A DNA stretch of 64,000 nt, from the NCBI RefSeq assembly GCF_002056795.1, contig NZ_CP020104.1, forward strand, positions 3,235,001 to 3,299,000. Direction: 5' to 3'. Under the pieces are notes generated by a model. The model made no database searches. It was not told the DNA's origin and worked only from the letters and a program-made list of their open reading frames with translations. Every line of letters starts with the position of its first letter. Position 1 is the first letter of the stretch. The DNA comes from Spirosoma aerolatum (GTDB taxonomy: Bacteria > Bacteroidota > Bacteroidia > Cytophagales > Spirosomataceae). The translations under genes and the position numbers were made by a program. Positions 16,701 to 25,137 of the stretch are shown here, piece by piece.

Positions 16701-17153
16701 ATGCTTTTCAGGAAAGCAGCCCGGCAGGACGTTCCATCGATTGTACAATTATTAGCTAACGACAAGTTAGGACAACTTCGGGAGAACTATACCGATCCAG
16801 TACCAGACGCTTACTTTACTGCGTTTGACCATATCAATGCCGATCCAAATCAGGAATTGATTGTTGTTGAAAACACTGAGAAAGAACTGATTGGGACATT
16901 ACAGTTAAGTTTTATTCAGTATCTGACCTATCGGGGAGGTGTAAGGGCGCAAATTGAAGCAGTTCGCATACGGGAGGATGTTCGTGGAGAAGGCATCGGC
17001 CAGAAAATGATTGAGTGGGCAATCGCACGAGCCAGAGAACGAAAAGCCCACGTTATACAATTAACGACGGATAAACAACGACCTGACGCCCTTCGATTTT
17101 ATGAAAAGCTTGGTTTCAACGCATCACATGAAGGAATGAAGCTGCATTTTTAA
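16701..17153 (+). CDS. GNAT-family N-acetyltransferase
   Basis: 150 residues forming one GNAT domain. Motif A is IEAVRIREDVRGEGIGQKMI (acetyl-CoA pyrophosphate loop RGEGIGQ), motif B is QLTTDKQRPDALRFYEKLGF. The substrate is unknown; small-molecule or protein amine acetylation are both possible. It lies 15 bases after the pyrophosphohydrolase gene and upstream of pepT, so the three may form one transcript. Confidence 0.88.
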   Translation: MLFRKAARQDVPSIVQLLANDKLGQLRENYTDPVPDAYFTAFDHINADPNQELIVVENTEKELIGTLQLSFIQYLTYRGGVRAQIEAVRIREDVRGEGIGQKMIEWAIARARERKAHVIQLTTDKQRPDALRFYEKLGFNASHEGMKLHF

Positions 17154-17227
17154 GGAATTTGTTCTAAGTAGATTCGTTGTTAAAGGATTCTCTTGACACC
17201 ACAGAATCCGAAGATACGATAGAGTGT

Positions 17228-18475
17228 ATGAAAGATTACCAATTTACGGCGGTTGAGCGTTTTCTGCGCTATGTTCAGATCGATACGCAGTCAGACCCGC
17301 AATCAACAGCTAACCCAAGTACCGCCAAACAGAAAGACCTCAGTCGATTATTGGTAGAGGAGTTGCACCAGATGGGCATTGCCGATGCTGAACTGGATGA
17401 ATGGGGGTACGTATACGCAACTATTCCGGCTACGTCCGATAAGACGACCGTTCCGACCATCTGCTTTTGTTCGCATGTCGATACATCGCCTGATGTGACA
17501 GGTGAAGGGGTGAAACCAATCATTCATAGCCACTGGAATGGAACCGATATTGTCCTGCCCGACGACCCTAATCAGATAATTCGTGTGGCTGATCATCCTG
17601 ATCTTCGACAGCAGATTGGCAACGACATTATTACGGCCAGTGGCACTACGCTGCTGGGAGCCGATAACAAAGCGGGTGTAGCCGAGATTATGGATGCGGC
17701 TAATTATCTCATTACGCATCCTGATAGTAAACATGGCCGTATTCGGTTGCTCTTTACACCCGATGAAGAGGTTGGGCGAGGCACTGAAAAAGTAGACATC
17801 AAGAAACTTGGGGCCGATTTTGGCTATACCATCGATGGAGAAGCCTTAGGCACTCTAGAAGATGAAACCTTCTCGGCTGATGCGGTAAAAATTACGATTC
17901 AGGGGGTCAGTACGCATCCGGGTTTTGCTAAAGGCAAGCTCGAAAATGCGTTGAAAATAGCAGCCGACTTGTTGGCGGCACTGCCCAAAAATGCCCTTTC
18001 TCCCGAAACAACCGAGGATAAAGCAGGCTTCGTTCATCCCACTCGGCTGGATGGTAATCAGGATCAGGCTGTGCTGGAGTTTATCATTCGCGATTTTACG
18101 GAAGTGGGCTTGCAGGAAAAAGAACTCTATCTGCAAAACATGCTGAACGACGTATTGGCAAATTACCCAGGTTCGTCGGCACAGTTTGTGGTTAAAAAGC
18201 AATACCGCAACATGAAAAATGTGCTGGACCAGTACCCAGCCGTGGTCGATAATGCACTGGAAGCCATCAAACGGGCGGGCCTTTCAGCTGAACGACGTAG
18301 TATCCGGGGAGGGACCGATGGGTCGAGGCTATCATTCATGGGGTTGCCCTGTCCCAATATTTTTGCTGGAGAACATGCGTTTCATTCGCGGCTGGAATGG
18401 GTGTCGGTTCAGGATATGCAGAAAGCCGTTGAAGTCATTGTGAATGTAGCCACTGTTTGGGAAGAGCGCAGCTAA
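17228..18475 (+). CDS. pepT: Peptidase T (tripeptide aminopeptidase, M20 family)
   Basis: Releases N-terminal residues from tripeptides in the cytoplasm. The 415 residues from ATG 17228 (MKDYQFTAVERFLRYVQIDTQS) match the family length of about 410. Zinc and catalytic residues: CSHVDTSPD (H, D), LLGADNKAGVAEI (bridging D), TPDEEVGRG (catalytic Glu and ligand Glu), YTIDGEALG (D) and the C-terminal AGEHAFHSRLEWV (H). The upstream TTG-initiated extension of 17 residues has no family support. Confidence 0.94.
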   Translation: MKDYQFTAVERFLRYVQIDTQSDPQSTANPSTAKQKDLSRLLVEELHQMGIADAELDEWGYVYATIPATSDKTTVPTICFCSHVDTSPDVTGEGVKPIIHSHWNGTDIVLPDDPNQIIRVADHPDLRQQIGNDIITASGTTLLGADNKAGVAEIMDAANYLITHPDSKHGRIRLLFTPDEEVGRGTEKVDIKKLGADFGYTIDGEALGTLEDETFSADAVKITIQGVSTHPGFAKGKLENALKIAADLLAALPKNALSPETTEDKAGFVHPTRLDGNQDQAVLEFIIRDFTEVGLQEKELYLQNMLNDVLANYPGSSAQFVVKKQYRNMKNVLDQYPAVVDNALEAIKRAGLSAERRSIRGGTDGSRLSFMGLPCPNIFAGEHAFHSRLEWVSVQDMQKAVEVIVNVATVWEERS

Positions 18476-18536
18476 GAAGCAGACCGTTTGCCGGTTTTGC
18501 TGAACAATCCATCATATCTGTAGGTTGAGCTACAAG

Positions 18537-18610
18537 ACGGTCAGGTTAGTTTGTATCGTGGTTTTTTATCAAGTTGAAACCGTGACATGAACTGGGCTGA
18601 CCGTTTTTTA
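18537..18610 (+). terminator. Weak terminator or leader structure
   Basis: ACGGTCAG at 18537-18544 is inverted as CTGACCGT at 18597-18604, followed by six Ts; the interior holds a GGTTT/AAACC hairpin. It could end the pepT transcript or form a leader for the MBL gene at 18625. The long loop makes it uncertain. Confidence 0.35.
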
Positions 18611-18624
18611 TAAACGTCACAGAT

Positions 18625-19593
18625 ATGGAAAGCGAACTGGAACTGGATGAGCCGATAGCGGTCGGCACGAAAAACCCGTATGATGTAACCGCCGATGTAT
18701 CGGGCTTGAAAACACTGTTTGTCAATGTATTTTTCATTGGTGAACCTGGGCACGGTAATCCCTGGGTACTGGTCGATGCGGGCTTGATGGGGTATGCCGG
18801 AGCCATAAAAGGTCGGGCCGAGGAATTATTTGGACCCGGCACCAAGCCCAGAGCGATTGTACTGACTCATGGGCATGCCGATCATACGGGTTCATTGAAA
18901 ACATTGTTGAAAGACTGGGATGTACCCGTTTACGTCCATCGGCTGGAAATTCCATACTTAACCGGGAAGTCGAGTTATCCACCACCCGATCCGGCAATTG
19001 GGGGCGGTGGAATGTCGTATATGTCATGGATTTTTCCTATTGGGCCAATGGATTTTGGCGATGCCATTCGACCGATTGCGGAGAATGGACAAATCCCGGA
19101 ATTACCCAACTGGCGTGCTATTCATACCCCCGGCCATGCCCCCGGTCACATATCCCTGTTTCGTGATAAAGATCGAACACTCATTGCGGGTGATGCCTTT
19201 GTGACCACCAATCAGAATACTATTTCGGCAGTGGCTACCCAGCGTGAAGAGTTTCATGGACCTCCAGCCTATTTTACCTGCGATTGGGAAGCAGCTAAAC
19301 AATCAGTGATTAAGTTGAATAATCTAAATCCGTTAGCGGCTGGAACGGGGCATGGTATAGCGGTGCGCGGACTTGAACTGGAACTAGGGTTGAATCGGTT
19401 GGCGCACGAATTCGAATCACGTTCGATTCCCTCCTTAGACGGACGCTATGTAAAACAGGCGGCTATTACTGATGAACATGGAATTGTAGAGATGCCGACC
19501 CCGGTTTCGTTTCATGTAGCACGGGGACTGGGCTTAGGCTTGGTAGCGGGTTTACTGACCTATATGATCTGGGCTATTCAGCGGGATCGCTAA
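18625..19593 (+). CDS. MBL-fold metallo-hydrolase
   Basis: 322 residues. The HxHxDH zinc motif is LTHGHADHTGS, further ligands are in AIHTPGHAPGHISLF (H), LIAGDAF (D) and GTGHG (H). The C-terminus has a hydrophobic segment (GLGLGLVAGLLTYMIWAI, about 300-317) that probably anchors it in the membrane, which is unusual for the soluble family. The substrate is not predictable: lactonases, glyoxalase II and beta-lactamases share this fold. Confidence 0.85.
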   Translation: MESELELDEPIAVGTKNPYDVTADVSGLKTLFVNVFFIGEPGHGNPWVLVDAGLMGYAGAIKGRAEELFGPGTKPRAIVLTHGHADHTGSLKTLLKDWDVPVYVHRLEIPYLTGKSSYPPPDPAIGGGGMSYMSWIFPIGPMDFGDAIRPIAENGQIPELPNWRAIHTPGHAPGHISLFRDKDRTLIAGDAFVTTNQNTISAVATQREEFHGPPAYFTCDWEAAKQSVIKLNNLNPLAAGTGHGIAVRGLELELGLNRLAHEFESRSIPSLDGRYVKQAAITDEHGIVEMPTPVSFHVARGLGLGLVAGLLTYMIWAIQRDR

Positions 19594-19622
19594 TAAGTCG
19601 CATACCCGAACGTACCGGATGT

Positions 19623-19672
19623 CTCCCCACTTGCTGGCAAACTTAGCCTCAGGAGGGGAGATTCCTTTTTTA
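19623..19672 (+). terminator. Probable intrinsic terminator
   Basis: TCTCCCC at 19623-19629 and GGGGAGA at 19656-19662 form a 7-bp stem with a 26-base loop, and six Ts follow at 19667-19672. It fits the end of the MBL transcript. Confidence 0.5.
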
Positions 19673-19773
19673 GAGAGCTGGAAGAAACCTGACGCTTATT
19701 TTTTTTCAATTTGATGCTTATCTGATTAACTATTTAGCCCCTATGTACTTATACAGCTATACAGCTAATAAGC

Positions 19774-20352
19774 ATGAAAGAACGTATTATTGCCGAAGCC
19801 CGGCATCTGTTTAATCAATTTGGCGTGCGAACCGTCAGGCTGGAAGATATTGCCCAGGAACTCGGTATCTCGAAGAAAACCGTGTATCAGTATTTCGATA
19901 GCAAGGAAGAACTGGTTCGACTGATGCTGGAAAATCAGTTGAACGAAAATCTGCGGGAAGCCAGCGCCATTTTAACCCGAGTAGATAATCCCATTCTGGA
20001 GGCCCTGCTGATCTGGAATCGGCTGATCCATTACCGACGAACCGTAAATCCGAATCTATTCCGGGATATTGAACGGCATTACCCCACCGTCTGGGGGTTC
20101 TTTCAACAATTCCGGGCCGAATACATCAATACCATTCTGGTCAGCAATCTACAACACGGCATCGAGCAGACTGTGTACCGGACCGATCTGGAACTGGGGG
20201 TAATCGCCTGGTTATGGGCCGACCAAAGCCAGCGAGAAACCCCCTATGAAACCTCCGACGAAGCGATAAAGCATCATTTCATTCGGGGTTTGCTAACCCG
20301 TAAAGGACTAGACATATACGAGACTATGCAAGGCGAGTTGGCGATGGTATAG
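19774..20352 (+). CDS. TetR/AcrR-family transcriptional regulator
   Basis: 192 residues. The N-terminal helix-turn-helix reads RTVRLEDIAQELGISKKTVYQYF split over the family pattern (DIAxxLGISKKTVYQYFxSKEEL), residues about 22-48; the remaining helices form the ligand-binding domain. The next gene downstream on the same strand is a carboxylesterase 157 bases away, a possible target. I see no clear palindromic operator in that spacer. Confidence 0.9.
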   Translation: MKERIIAEARHLFNQFGVRTVRLEDIAQELGISKKTVYQYFDSKEELVRLMLENQLNENLREASAILTRVDNPILEALLIWNRLIHYRRTVNPNLFRDIERHYPTVWGFFQQFRAEYINTILVSNLQHGIEQTVYRTDLELGVIAWLWADQSQRETPYETSDEAIKHHFIRGLLTRKGLDIYETMQGELAMV

Positions 20353-20509
20353 AGCGGTAGTAAATCCGGTGAAGGTCAGAAACAAAGGGAACCGGACAAG
20401 AGTAAAAAAAGCTCATTATGTCTTTTTGACAGTAAGCTTATTGCTTAACGCTTCCTATGGTTTTCAGTAGCCGGATTAACCAATCTTTAACTTTCTAACA
20501 TAGTCAACG

Positions 20510-22168
20510 ATGAACGCTTCAAGACGTAATTTTTTACAATCGCTGGGAGTTGGTGTAGCTGGTTTAGGTGTGCCATACTCATCGGATGCGGCTGGCCCAA
20601 ATCGCCCTAAAGTGACAAAGCCAACCGGTGATGATCAACTATTATTCGTGGGCGACAACATCGCTGTGGCCAATACCGAATACGGCAAAGTCAGAGGGTT
20701 TATCCTCAGAGGCATTCATCAGTTTTTAGGTATTCCGTATGGGGCCGATACGTCCGGTAAAAATCGGTTTATGCCCCCGCAAAAACCTACACCCTGGACC
20801 GACATACGGCCTGCGTTGTGGTGGGGTAATTCCGCTCCGCAGATTATGGAAAAACGCTATGCGAATCCTTACGCATCGTTTGTTGACCACTGGAACTACG
20901 ACGATGTATCGGAAGATTGTCTGAAACTCAACGTCTGGACGCCGGCTTTAGACAAACAAAAACGCCCGGTGGTGGTCTGGCTGCATGGAGGAGGTTTCAC
21001 GAATGGAAACGGCATTGAGCAGGACGGCTATCATGGCGAAAATCTGTCCCGGTTTGGCAATGTGGTTTTCTGCTCGCTCAACCACCGGCTCGGACCCTTG
21101 GGCTATACGGACCTGAAAGCGGTGGGTGGTCATGCCGCTTCTGGCAACGTAGGCAATCTGGATATGGTAGCAGCACTCGAATGGGTGAAGAATAACATCG
21201 CCAATTTTGGTGGAGATCCCAACAACGTAACCATTATTGGGCAGTCGGGTGGAGGAGCTAAGGTAACGACGCTGATGAATATGCCATCGGCAAAAGGGCT
21301 GTTTCATAAGGCAGTGGCTTTGAGTGGTAGCTCACTGGCCGGAGCCAATAAGGAATACGCCGAGAAACTGGGCCAGAAGGTTATGGAAGAGGCTGGACTG
21401 AAACAAGGCGAAATCGAAAAGCTTCAGCAGATTCCCTGGCTTGACTACATTGCCATCGCCAATCGGGCAGTCGAAAAAATGGCCGACGAAGCAAAACGAA
21501 TGGGTATTCAGCGGGGCGGGTATTCGCCTGTAGGTGACGGGACTTACCTAAGTAGTGGTGCCTTTTTCAACGACCCAAACCATTTCTCGGCCGATATTCC
21601 GCTGATGATTTGTACGACCTTCCACGAAATGAATCCCAATCGGACCGATGCATCGCTGGAAGCCATTTCGCTGGATCAGGTGAAGGAGAAAATTAAGCCA
21701 CGCTTTGGTGATAAATCGGGCGATATTGTCGATGCCTATGCCCGGAATTTCCCGAAAGCGCGGCCGATAGAGCTATGGGCACTGATTGTGTCGAACCGGA
21801 AAAATGCCGTTGCTGCCGCCGATGCCAAAGCGTCGCAGCATAAAGCACCGGTGTATGTGGCCTGGTTTGGCTGGCAACCGCCCCTGTTTGATGGACGGAT
21901 GCGGGCGTTCCACTGCGACGACATCTGTTTCTGGTTCTACAATACTGATCTGATGCTCACCCATACGGGTGGAGGGAAGCGGCCACGGGCGTTATCGGAA
22001 AAGATGGCAGGCTCGTTTATCAATTTTATGAAAACGGGTAACCCGAACGGCGGTGGCCTCCCCAACTGGAAACCCTACACGACGCAAAACGGTGAAACTA
22101 TGATTCTGGACGATGTTCCGGCACTGGCCAACGACCCCGACCGCGAAGCCCGGAAAGCACTGGCCTAA
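20510..22168 (+). CDS. Type B carboxylesterase, exported
   Basis: 552-residue alpha/beta hydrolase. It starts with a Tat-like signal (MNASRRNFLQSLGVGVAGLG), implying export of a folded protein. Oxyanion-hole HGGGF is at 159-163, the nucleophile elbow GQSGGGA has S246, and the acid/base residues are expected in FCTTFHEMN-like ICTTFHEMN and RAFHCDDICFWF. The C-terminal FINFMKTGNPNGGGLPNW and WKPY are standard. It likely hydrolyses esters outside the cytoplasm. It follows the TetR gene and ends three bases before a 38-bp hairpin. Confidence 0.9.
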   Translation: MNASRRNFLQSLGVGVAGLGVPYSSDAAGPNRPKVTKPTGDDQLLFVGDNIAVANTEYGKVRGFILRGIHQFLGIPYGADTSGKNRFMPPQKPTPWTDIRPALWWGNSAPQIMEKRYANPYASFVDHWNYDDVSEDCLKLNVWTPALDKQKRPVVVWLHGGGFTNGNGIEQDGYHGENLSRFGNVVFCSLNHRLGPLGYTDLKAVGGHAASGNVGNLDMVAALEWVKNNIANFGGDPNNVTIIGQSGGGAKVTTLMNMPSAKGLFHKAVALSGSSLAGANKEYAEKLGQKVMEEAGLKQGEIEKLQQIPWLDYIAIANRAVEKMADEAKRMGIQRGGYSPVGDGTYLSSGAFFNDPNHFSADIPLMICTTFHEMNPNRTDASLEAISLDQVKEKIKPRFGDKSGDIVDAYARNFPKARPIELWALIVSNRKNAVAAADAKASQHKAPVYVAWFGWQPPLFDGRMRAFHCDDICFWFYNTDLMLTHTGGGKRPRALSEKMAGSFINFMKTGNPNGGGLPNWKPYTTQNGETMILDDVPALANDPDREARKALA

Positions 22169-22171
22169 GCA

Positions 22172-22259
22172 ATCAATAGAACACAGATCCTTATGATGAT
22201 TATGATTAAAACGGATCTTGATTAATCATAATCATCATAAGGATCTGTGTTCTATTGAT
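22172..22259. repeat. Perfect 38-bp inverted repeat between convergent genes
   Basis: Arms at 22172-22209 and 22222-22259 are exact reverse complements, separated by a 12-base loop. The arm holds the imperfect direct repeat ATGATGATTATGATTAA. It fills nearly the whole spacer, starting 3 bases after the esterase stop and ending 3 bases before the PepSY gene's stop. Probably a two-way terminator. Confidence 0.92.
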
Positions 22260-22262
22260 CTT

Positions 22263-22946
22263 CTAAACGACTAGTAGCCAGTACGCTAACCCAGTGGCAG
22301 TGCCCCCGATCACTAACCAGCCAAGACCACTGACCCGCCGTTTTTTCAGGAGGAGCAACAAGGCTAATCCGGTTAGCGAAACCAGTGTCATGAACACGGC
22401 AGCAATGTCAATGACCCATGCCCAGCCCCGGCCTGTATCCCTGCCTTTATGCAGGTCGTTGAGTACTGCCATCAGTCCCATTTTGGTTTCGGTGATCGTA
22501 TAGGTACCATCGGGTCGTTTAACAAACGCATCGGCCGAGTAACCCGGTCCGTGAAAGGACAGCGAACACTCGCGATCATCAATCCGAAACTCACTGACCA
22601 TGCCTTTGAGCTGGTGGGTGGCCCGCAGATACTCGACAATGGCCAGTTTGTTAACAGTTCCCGTATCCGTACCAGCTACCCATGCAGGATTGAGTTTTCC
22701 TTTGAGTTCTGTCGTTTGGGTAGCGTCGTCGAACCAGTCGGCATGGTTGAGCGTAAGGCCCGTTACCGCAAAGAAGAGCACCAGTATGAAGCTCACTACC
22801 GATAGGTAGAGGTGCAGCCAGCGGGCTACCCCTGCCCAGCGGACGCCCCCCAGCGATTTTACGGCTGGCTGTTGCCGCACGGAATGCCCATTAGCGAGTT
22901 GATGTTTTTTCGCGGTAATCCAGGGCTGCTGCTGTGATTTCGACAT
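22263..22946 (-). CDS. PepSY-associated membrane protein
   Basis: 227 residues from ATG 22946 (MSKSQQQPWITAKK). A basic stretch precedes TM1 (WLHLYLSVVSFILVLFFAVTGLTLNH, about 65-90), with the characteristic His in LHLYLS and the TGLTLNHADWF signature. A periplasmic PepSY-type portion follows (SLSFHGPGYSADAFVKRPDGTYTI), then LNDLHKGRDTGRGWAWVID and two closing TM helices. Its start overlaps the ApbE-DUF2271 gene by about 55 bases, so they are translationally linked. PepSY proteins are known partners of ApbE flavinylation and iron/flavin redox systems. Longer starts at 22979 and 23018 are possible. Confidence 0.85.
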   Translation of the reverse strand: MSKSQQQPWITAKKHQLANGHSVRQQPAVKSLGGVRWAGVARWLHLYLSVVSFILVLFFAVTGLTLNHADWFDDATQTTELKGKLNPAWVAGTDTGTVNKLAIVEYLRATHQLKGMVSEFRIDDRECSLSFHGPGYSADAFVKRPDGTYTITETKMGLMAVLNDLHKGRDTGRGWAWVIDIAAVFMTLVSLTGLALLLLLKKRRVSGLGWLVIGGTATGLAYWLLVV

Positions 22947-24396
22947 TTCCGGTGAGGGGTTGCTGTTTAACTTTTCCATTGAAATCCATCGTCTGACGAA
23001 TAAGCTGATAAGAGCCATGCTCCCGTGCCGCTTCGATCAGGATGGTGTATTTACCCTGTTTTACATATTGGCCATCGTCATCTTTTCCATCCCAGACCAG
23101 TGTATATTCGCCCGGTGATCGAGTGGCACTGGTAACGGAAGTGGCCTTATCGGTTTGCAGGCTGTACCATTCCCGCAGATCGTGTAGCCAGCGAGGTTTG
23201 TTATACCACAGAGCCAGTTGTCGGACGGGCTTCCCGGATTCGTCCTCAACCCAAATCGCTACAAACGGACGGTGCGAGCGCCCTTCAAAGCGAGCCAGTT
23301 CCAGTGTTATTTGTAACTCCTGATTAGGGTTCCACAGTTTGTCTTTAATGGGGAGCGAGAGCAGATGAGCCGTTGTTAAAGCCTCTGCGGAACCTGACGA
23401 GGCTTTGGGTAAGGTAGTAGTTGGCCAGTTGGCACTACGAACTGTTTGCCCGTCGCGGGTAACCAGTAGGTATTCGGTGTTGGGTAACTGAGCGGCCAGA
23501 GCTTCGCTTTCGGAAGGAGCTAGCACATTGAAAGCGGTTGCCAATGCACCAGCCGTAATCGCATCAGGATGGAGTACTGTTGCGCTGATAACCTCCTGAG
23601 CCGGTAAGCCTGTACGTGGGTCCATAATATGCGATACCCACTCGTTTCCGATCTGATAACCCCGACGGTAATTTCCACTGGTGGCTATGGCACCATTTTT
23701 TACCTGAAGCTGGGCTATGGGGGCAGCATTTTCGGCATCGGCCTGTGGGTTGGCAACTGAAACGGGTTCCTGCCAATTACCCCGAACCACTATATCGCCC
23801 CCGCTATTGAGTACTAAGCCATCTACCCCCGGTAGATTGATCGCAACGTTGGCTGCTCGATCAAGCACGTAACTTTTGGTAAACGTATGTAGTCGAAGGG
23901 GTGCCTGGGTCAATCGGGTTGCCGTTTTTTGATCGGCATTGAGTTGCCAATGCGTCTGATTGATCGCTTCTACCGCCTGTTGGCGTTCCGTTTCGGTAGG
24001 TGCCGACTGGCGATGAGCGGCCTGTTGCCAAAGTTGATTGAGTTGCTGGGCGGCTGCGCTGATAGCGCCCGACGTTTGCGAGTGCCATCGGTCAAATGTG
24101 CTGAGCACTGCAAACAGATCGTCGGAAATGACAATGGGCTTATGGAGAGGAGCCGACAGCCACTGGCTGAATTCGCTATCGGACTGATAGCCGCTCAGCA
24201 CCGTGCTCAGTCGATCAATTTCAGCCAAAATCAATTGTTCAGCCTGTCGAGCTGCTGTATAAGAGCGAGCGGCAACTTTAAGATCGAAGGAGGTGCCGAG
24301 GACGTTTTCCAGGTGATTGATAAACAGGCCGCTGGTGGCTGAACCGGGTAGACTGGCTATAAGCGGAGCAAGACCTACGATGGAGATTGCATTCAT
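22891..24396 (-). CDS. FAD:protein FMN transferase (ApbE) fused to DUF2271
   Basis: About 501 residues from ATG 24396. The N-terminal signal-like segment (MNAISIVGLAPLIASLPGSA) implies export. The ApbE domain follows: VLGTSFDLKV, the HTFTKSYVLDRAA helix (normally KGYAVD), LVLNSGGDIVVRGNW and HIMDPRTGLPA. The usual Mg-binding Asp of the ADALAT motif is Gly here (TAGALATAFNVL), so activity is open to question. The C-terminal 170 residues are a DUF2271 beta-sandwich (WDGKDDDGQYVKQGKYTILIEAAREHG). ApbE attaches FMN to Thr/Ser of exported redox proteins; the PepSY gene next to it is the likely partner. Confidence 0.85.
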   Translation of the reverse strand: MNAISIVGLAPLIASLPGSATSGLFINHLENVLGTSFDLKVAARSYTAARQAEQLILAEIDRLSTVLSGYQSDSEFSQWLSAPLHKPIVISDDLFAVLSTFDRWHSQTSGAISAAAQQLNQLWQQAAHRQSAPTETERQQAVEAINQTHWQLNADQKTATRLTQAPLRLHTFTKSYVLDRAANVAINLPGVDGLVLNSGGDIVVRGNWQEPVSVANPQADAENAAPIAQLQVKNGAIATSGNYRRGYQIGNEWVSHIMDPRTGLPAQEVISATVLHPDAITAGALATAFNVLAPSESEALAAQLPNTEYLLVTRDGQTVRSANWPTTTLPKASSGSAEALTTAHLLSLPIKDKLWNPNQELQITLELARFEGRSHRPFVAIWVEDESGKPVRQLALWYNKPRWLHDLREWYSLQTDKATSVTSATRSPGEYTLVWDGKDDDGQYVKQGKYTILIEAAREHGSYQLIRQTMDFNGKVKQQPLTGNVEITAAALDYREKTSTR

Positions 24397-24616
24397 GAGA
24401 GAACAAGATAAGTGCGTTCGTTTAGTGGGTTGGTGACGTTTTATGGCTAATGGTAATTTATACGATAACGGCTGGTAAGTTATTATCGACAACAGGTAAG
24501 CAAAAAAGAACCGATCCGAATGCCCATTCAGATCGGTTGAATCACTGGTTTTACTCTACGAATGTTTTCCCGGAAGCGTATCCTTCCTGTATTTAGGCGA
24601 AGTAACTCCCAGCGAA

Positions 24617-24874
24617 TTATCGATTTGGCACGCCTGCCTGCTGACTGACCAGCGTACACAATTCACCCACCGTCAGTCGAGGTGTGAGTGCTTCGTCGGG
24701 TAGTACGACACCAAAATGCGTTTCCAGTACGACAACTGCTTCGGTAAATTCCCACTCACTTAATCCCAGCGTTCCCTGGAGTTGCTGATAGGCGGCAATG
24801 GTCGAATAGGGTAACGTAAATGTTCGGAAGAGAAATTGCTGTAGTTTTTGAAAGACTCGTTCGTAGGTTGTCAT
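24617..24874 (-). CDS. Acyl-carrier-protein-like protein lacking the carrier serine
   Basis: 85 residues with the helix pattern of acyl carrier proteins. LGLSEWEFTEAVVVLETHF aligns with the ACP helix-II motif, and the following GVVLPDEALTPRLTVGELCTLV matches the ACP pattern IPDEEAEKITTVQDAI. The DSL motif that carries phosphopantetheine is replaced by SEW, so the attachment serine is missing. It therefore probably cannot carry acyl groups and may be a structural or regulatory ACP relative. It sits alone between the ApbE gene and the efflux operon on the same strand. Confidence 0.6.
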   Translation of the reverse strand: MTTYERVFQKLQQFLFRTFTLPYSTIAAYQQLQGTLGLSEWEFTEAVVVLETHFGVVLPDEALTPRLTVGELCTLVSQQAGVPNR

Positions 24875-24900
24875 GAATAGTGAATTTTTTAGAAATGCGT

Positions 24901-24964
24901 AATGGATAACGAATAATAAGTAGGCATGGCCGTTCAGACCAGTTTCCCTTGTTCGTTATCCATT
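24901..24964. repeat. Inverted repeat AATGGATAACGAA
   Basis: AATGGATAACGAA at 24901-24913 pairs with TTCGTTATCCATT at 24952-24964 (13 bp perfect). It shares the word TTATCCATT with the elements at 5569 and 6096 and lies just upstream of the ACP-like gene. Confidence 0.65.
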
Positions 24965-25099
24965 CTTACCACTTAGCTTATAAACAGCCGTCTTAACGAC
25001 CAGTATGATAGATAAATAGTACGCATTGTCGATGTGTATTGTTGTATTTTTCAGTACGCGTCAGATACTTTTTTTGTTGCTTGGGTATCCGATATAAAT

Positions 25100-25130
25100 C
25101 TGTATCGCGGTTCTTTTGCCCGCGATACAG
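25100..25130. terminator. Hairpin at the end of the efflux operon
   Basis: A perfect 11-bp stem CTGTATCGCGG / CCGCGATACAG with a nine-base loop, starting eight bases beyond the RND gene's stop on the minus strand. The T-rich tail is poor, so it may stabilise or end the operon mRNA. Confidence 0.6.
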
Positions 25131-25137
25131 AAACTGG

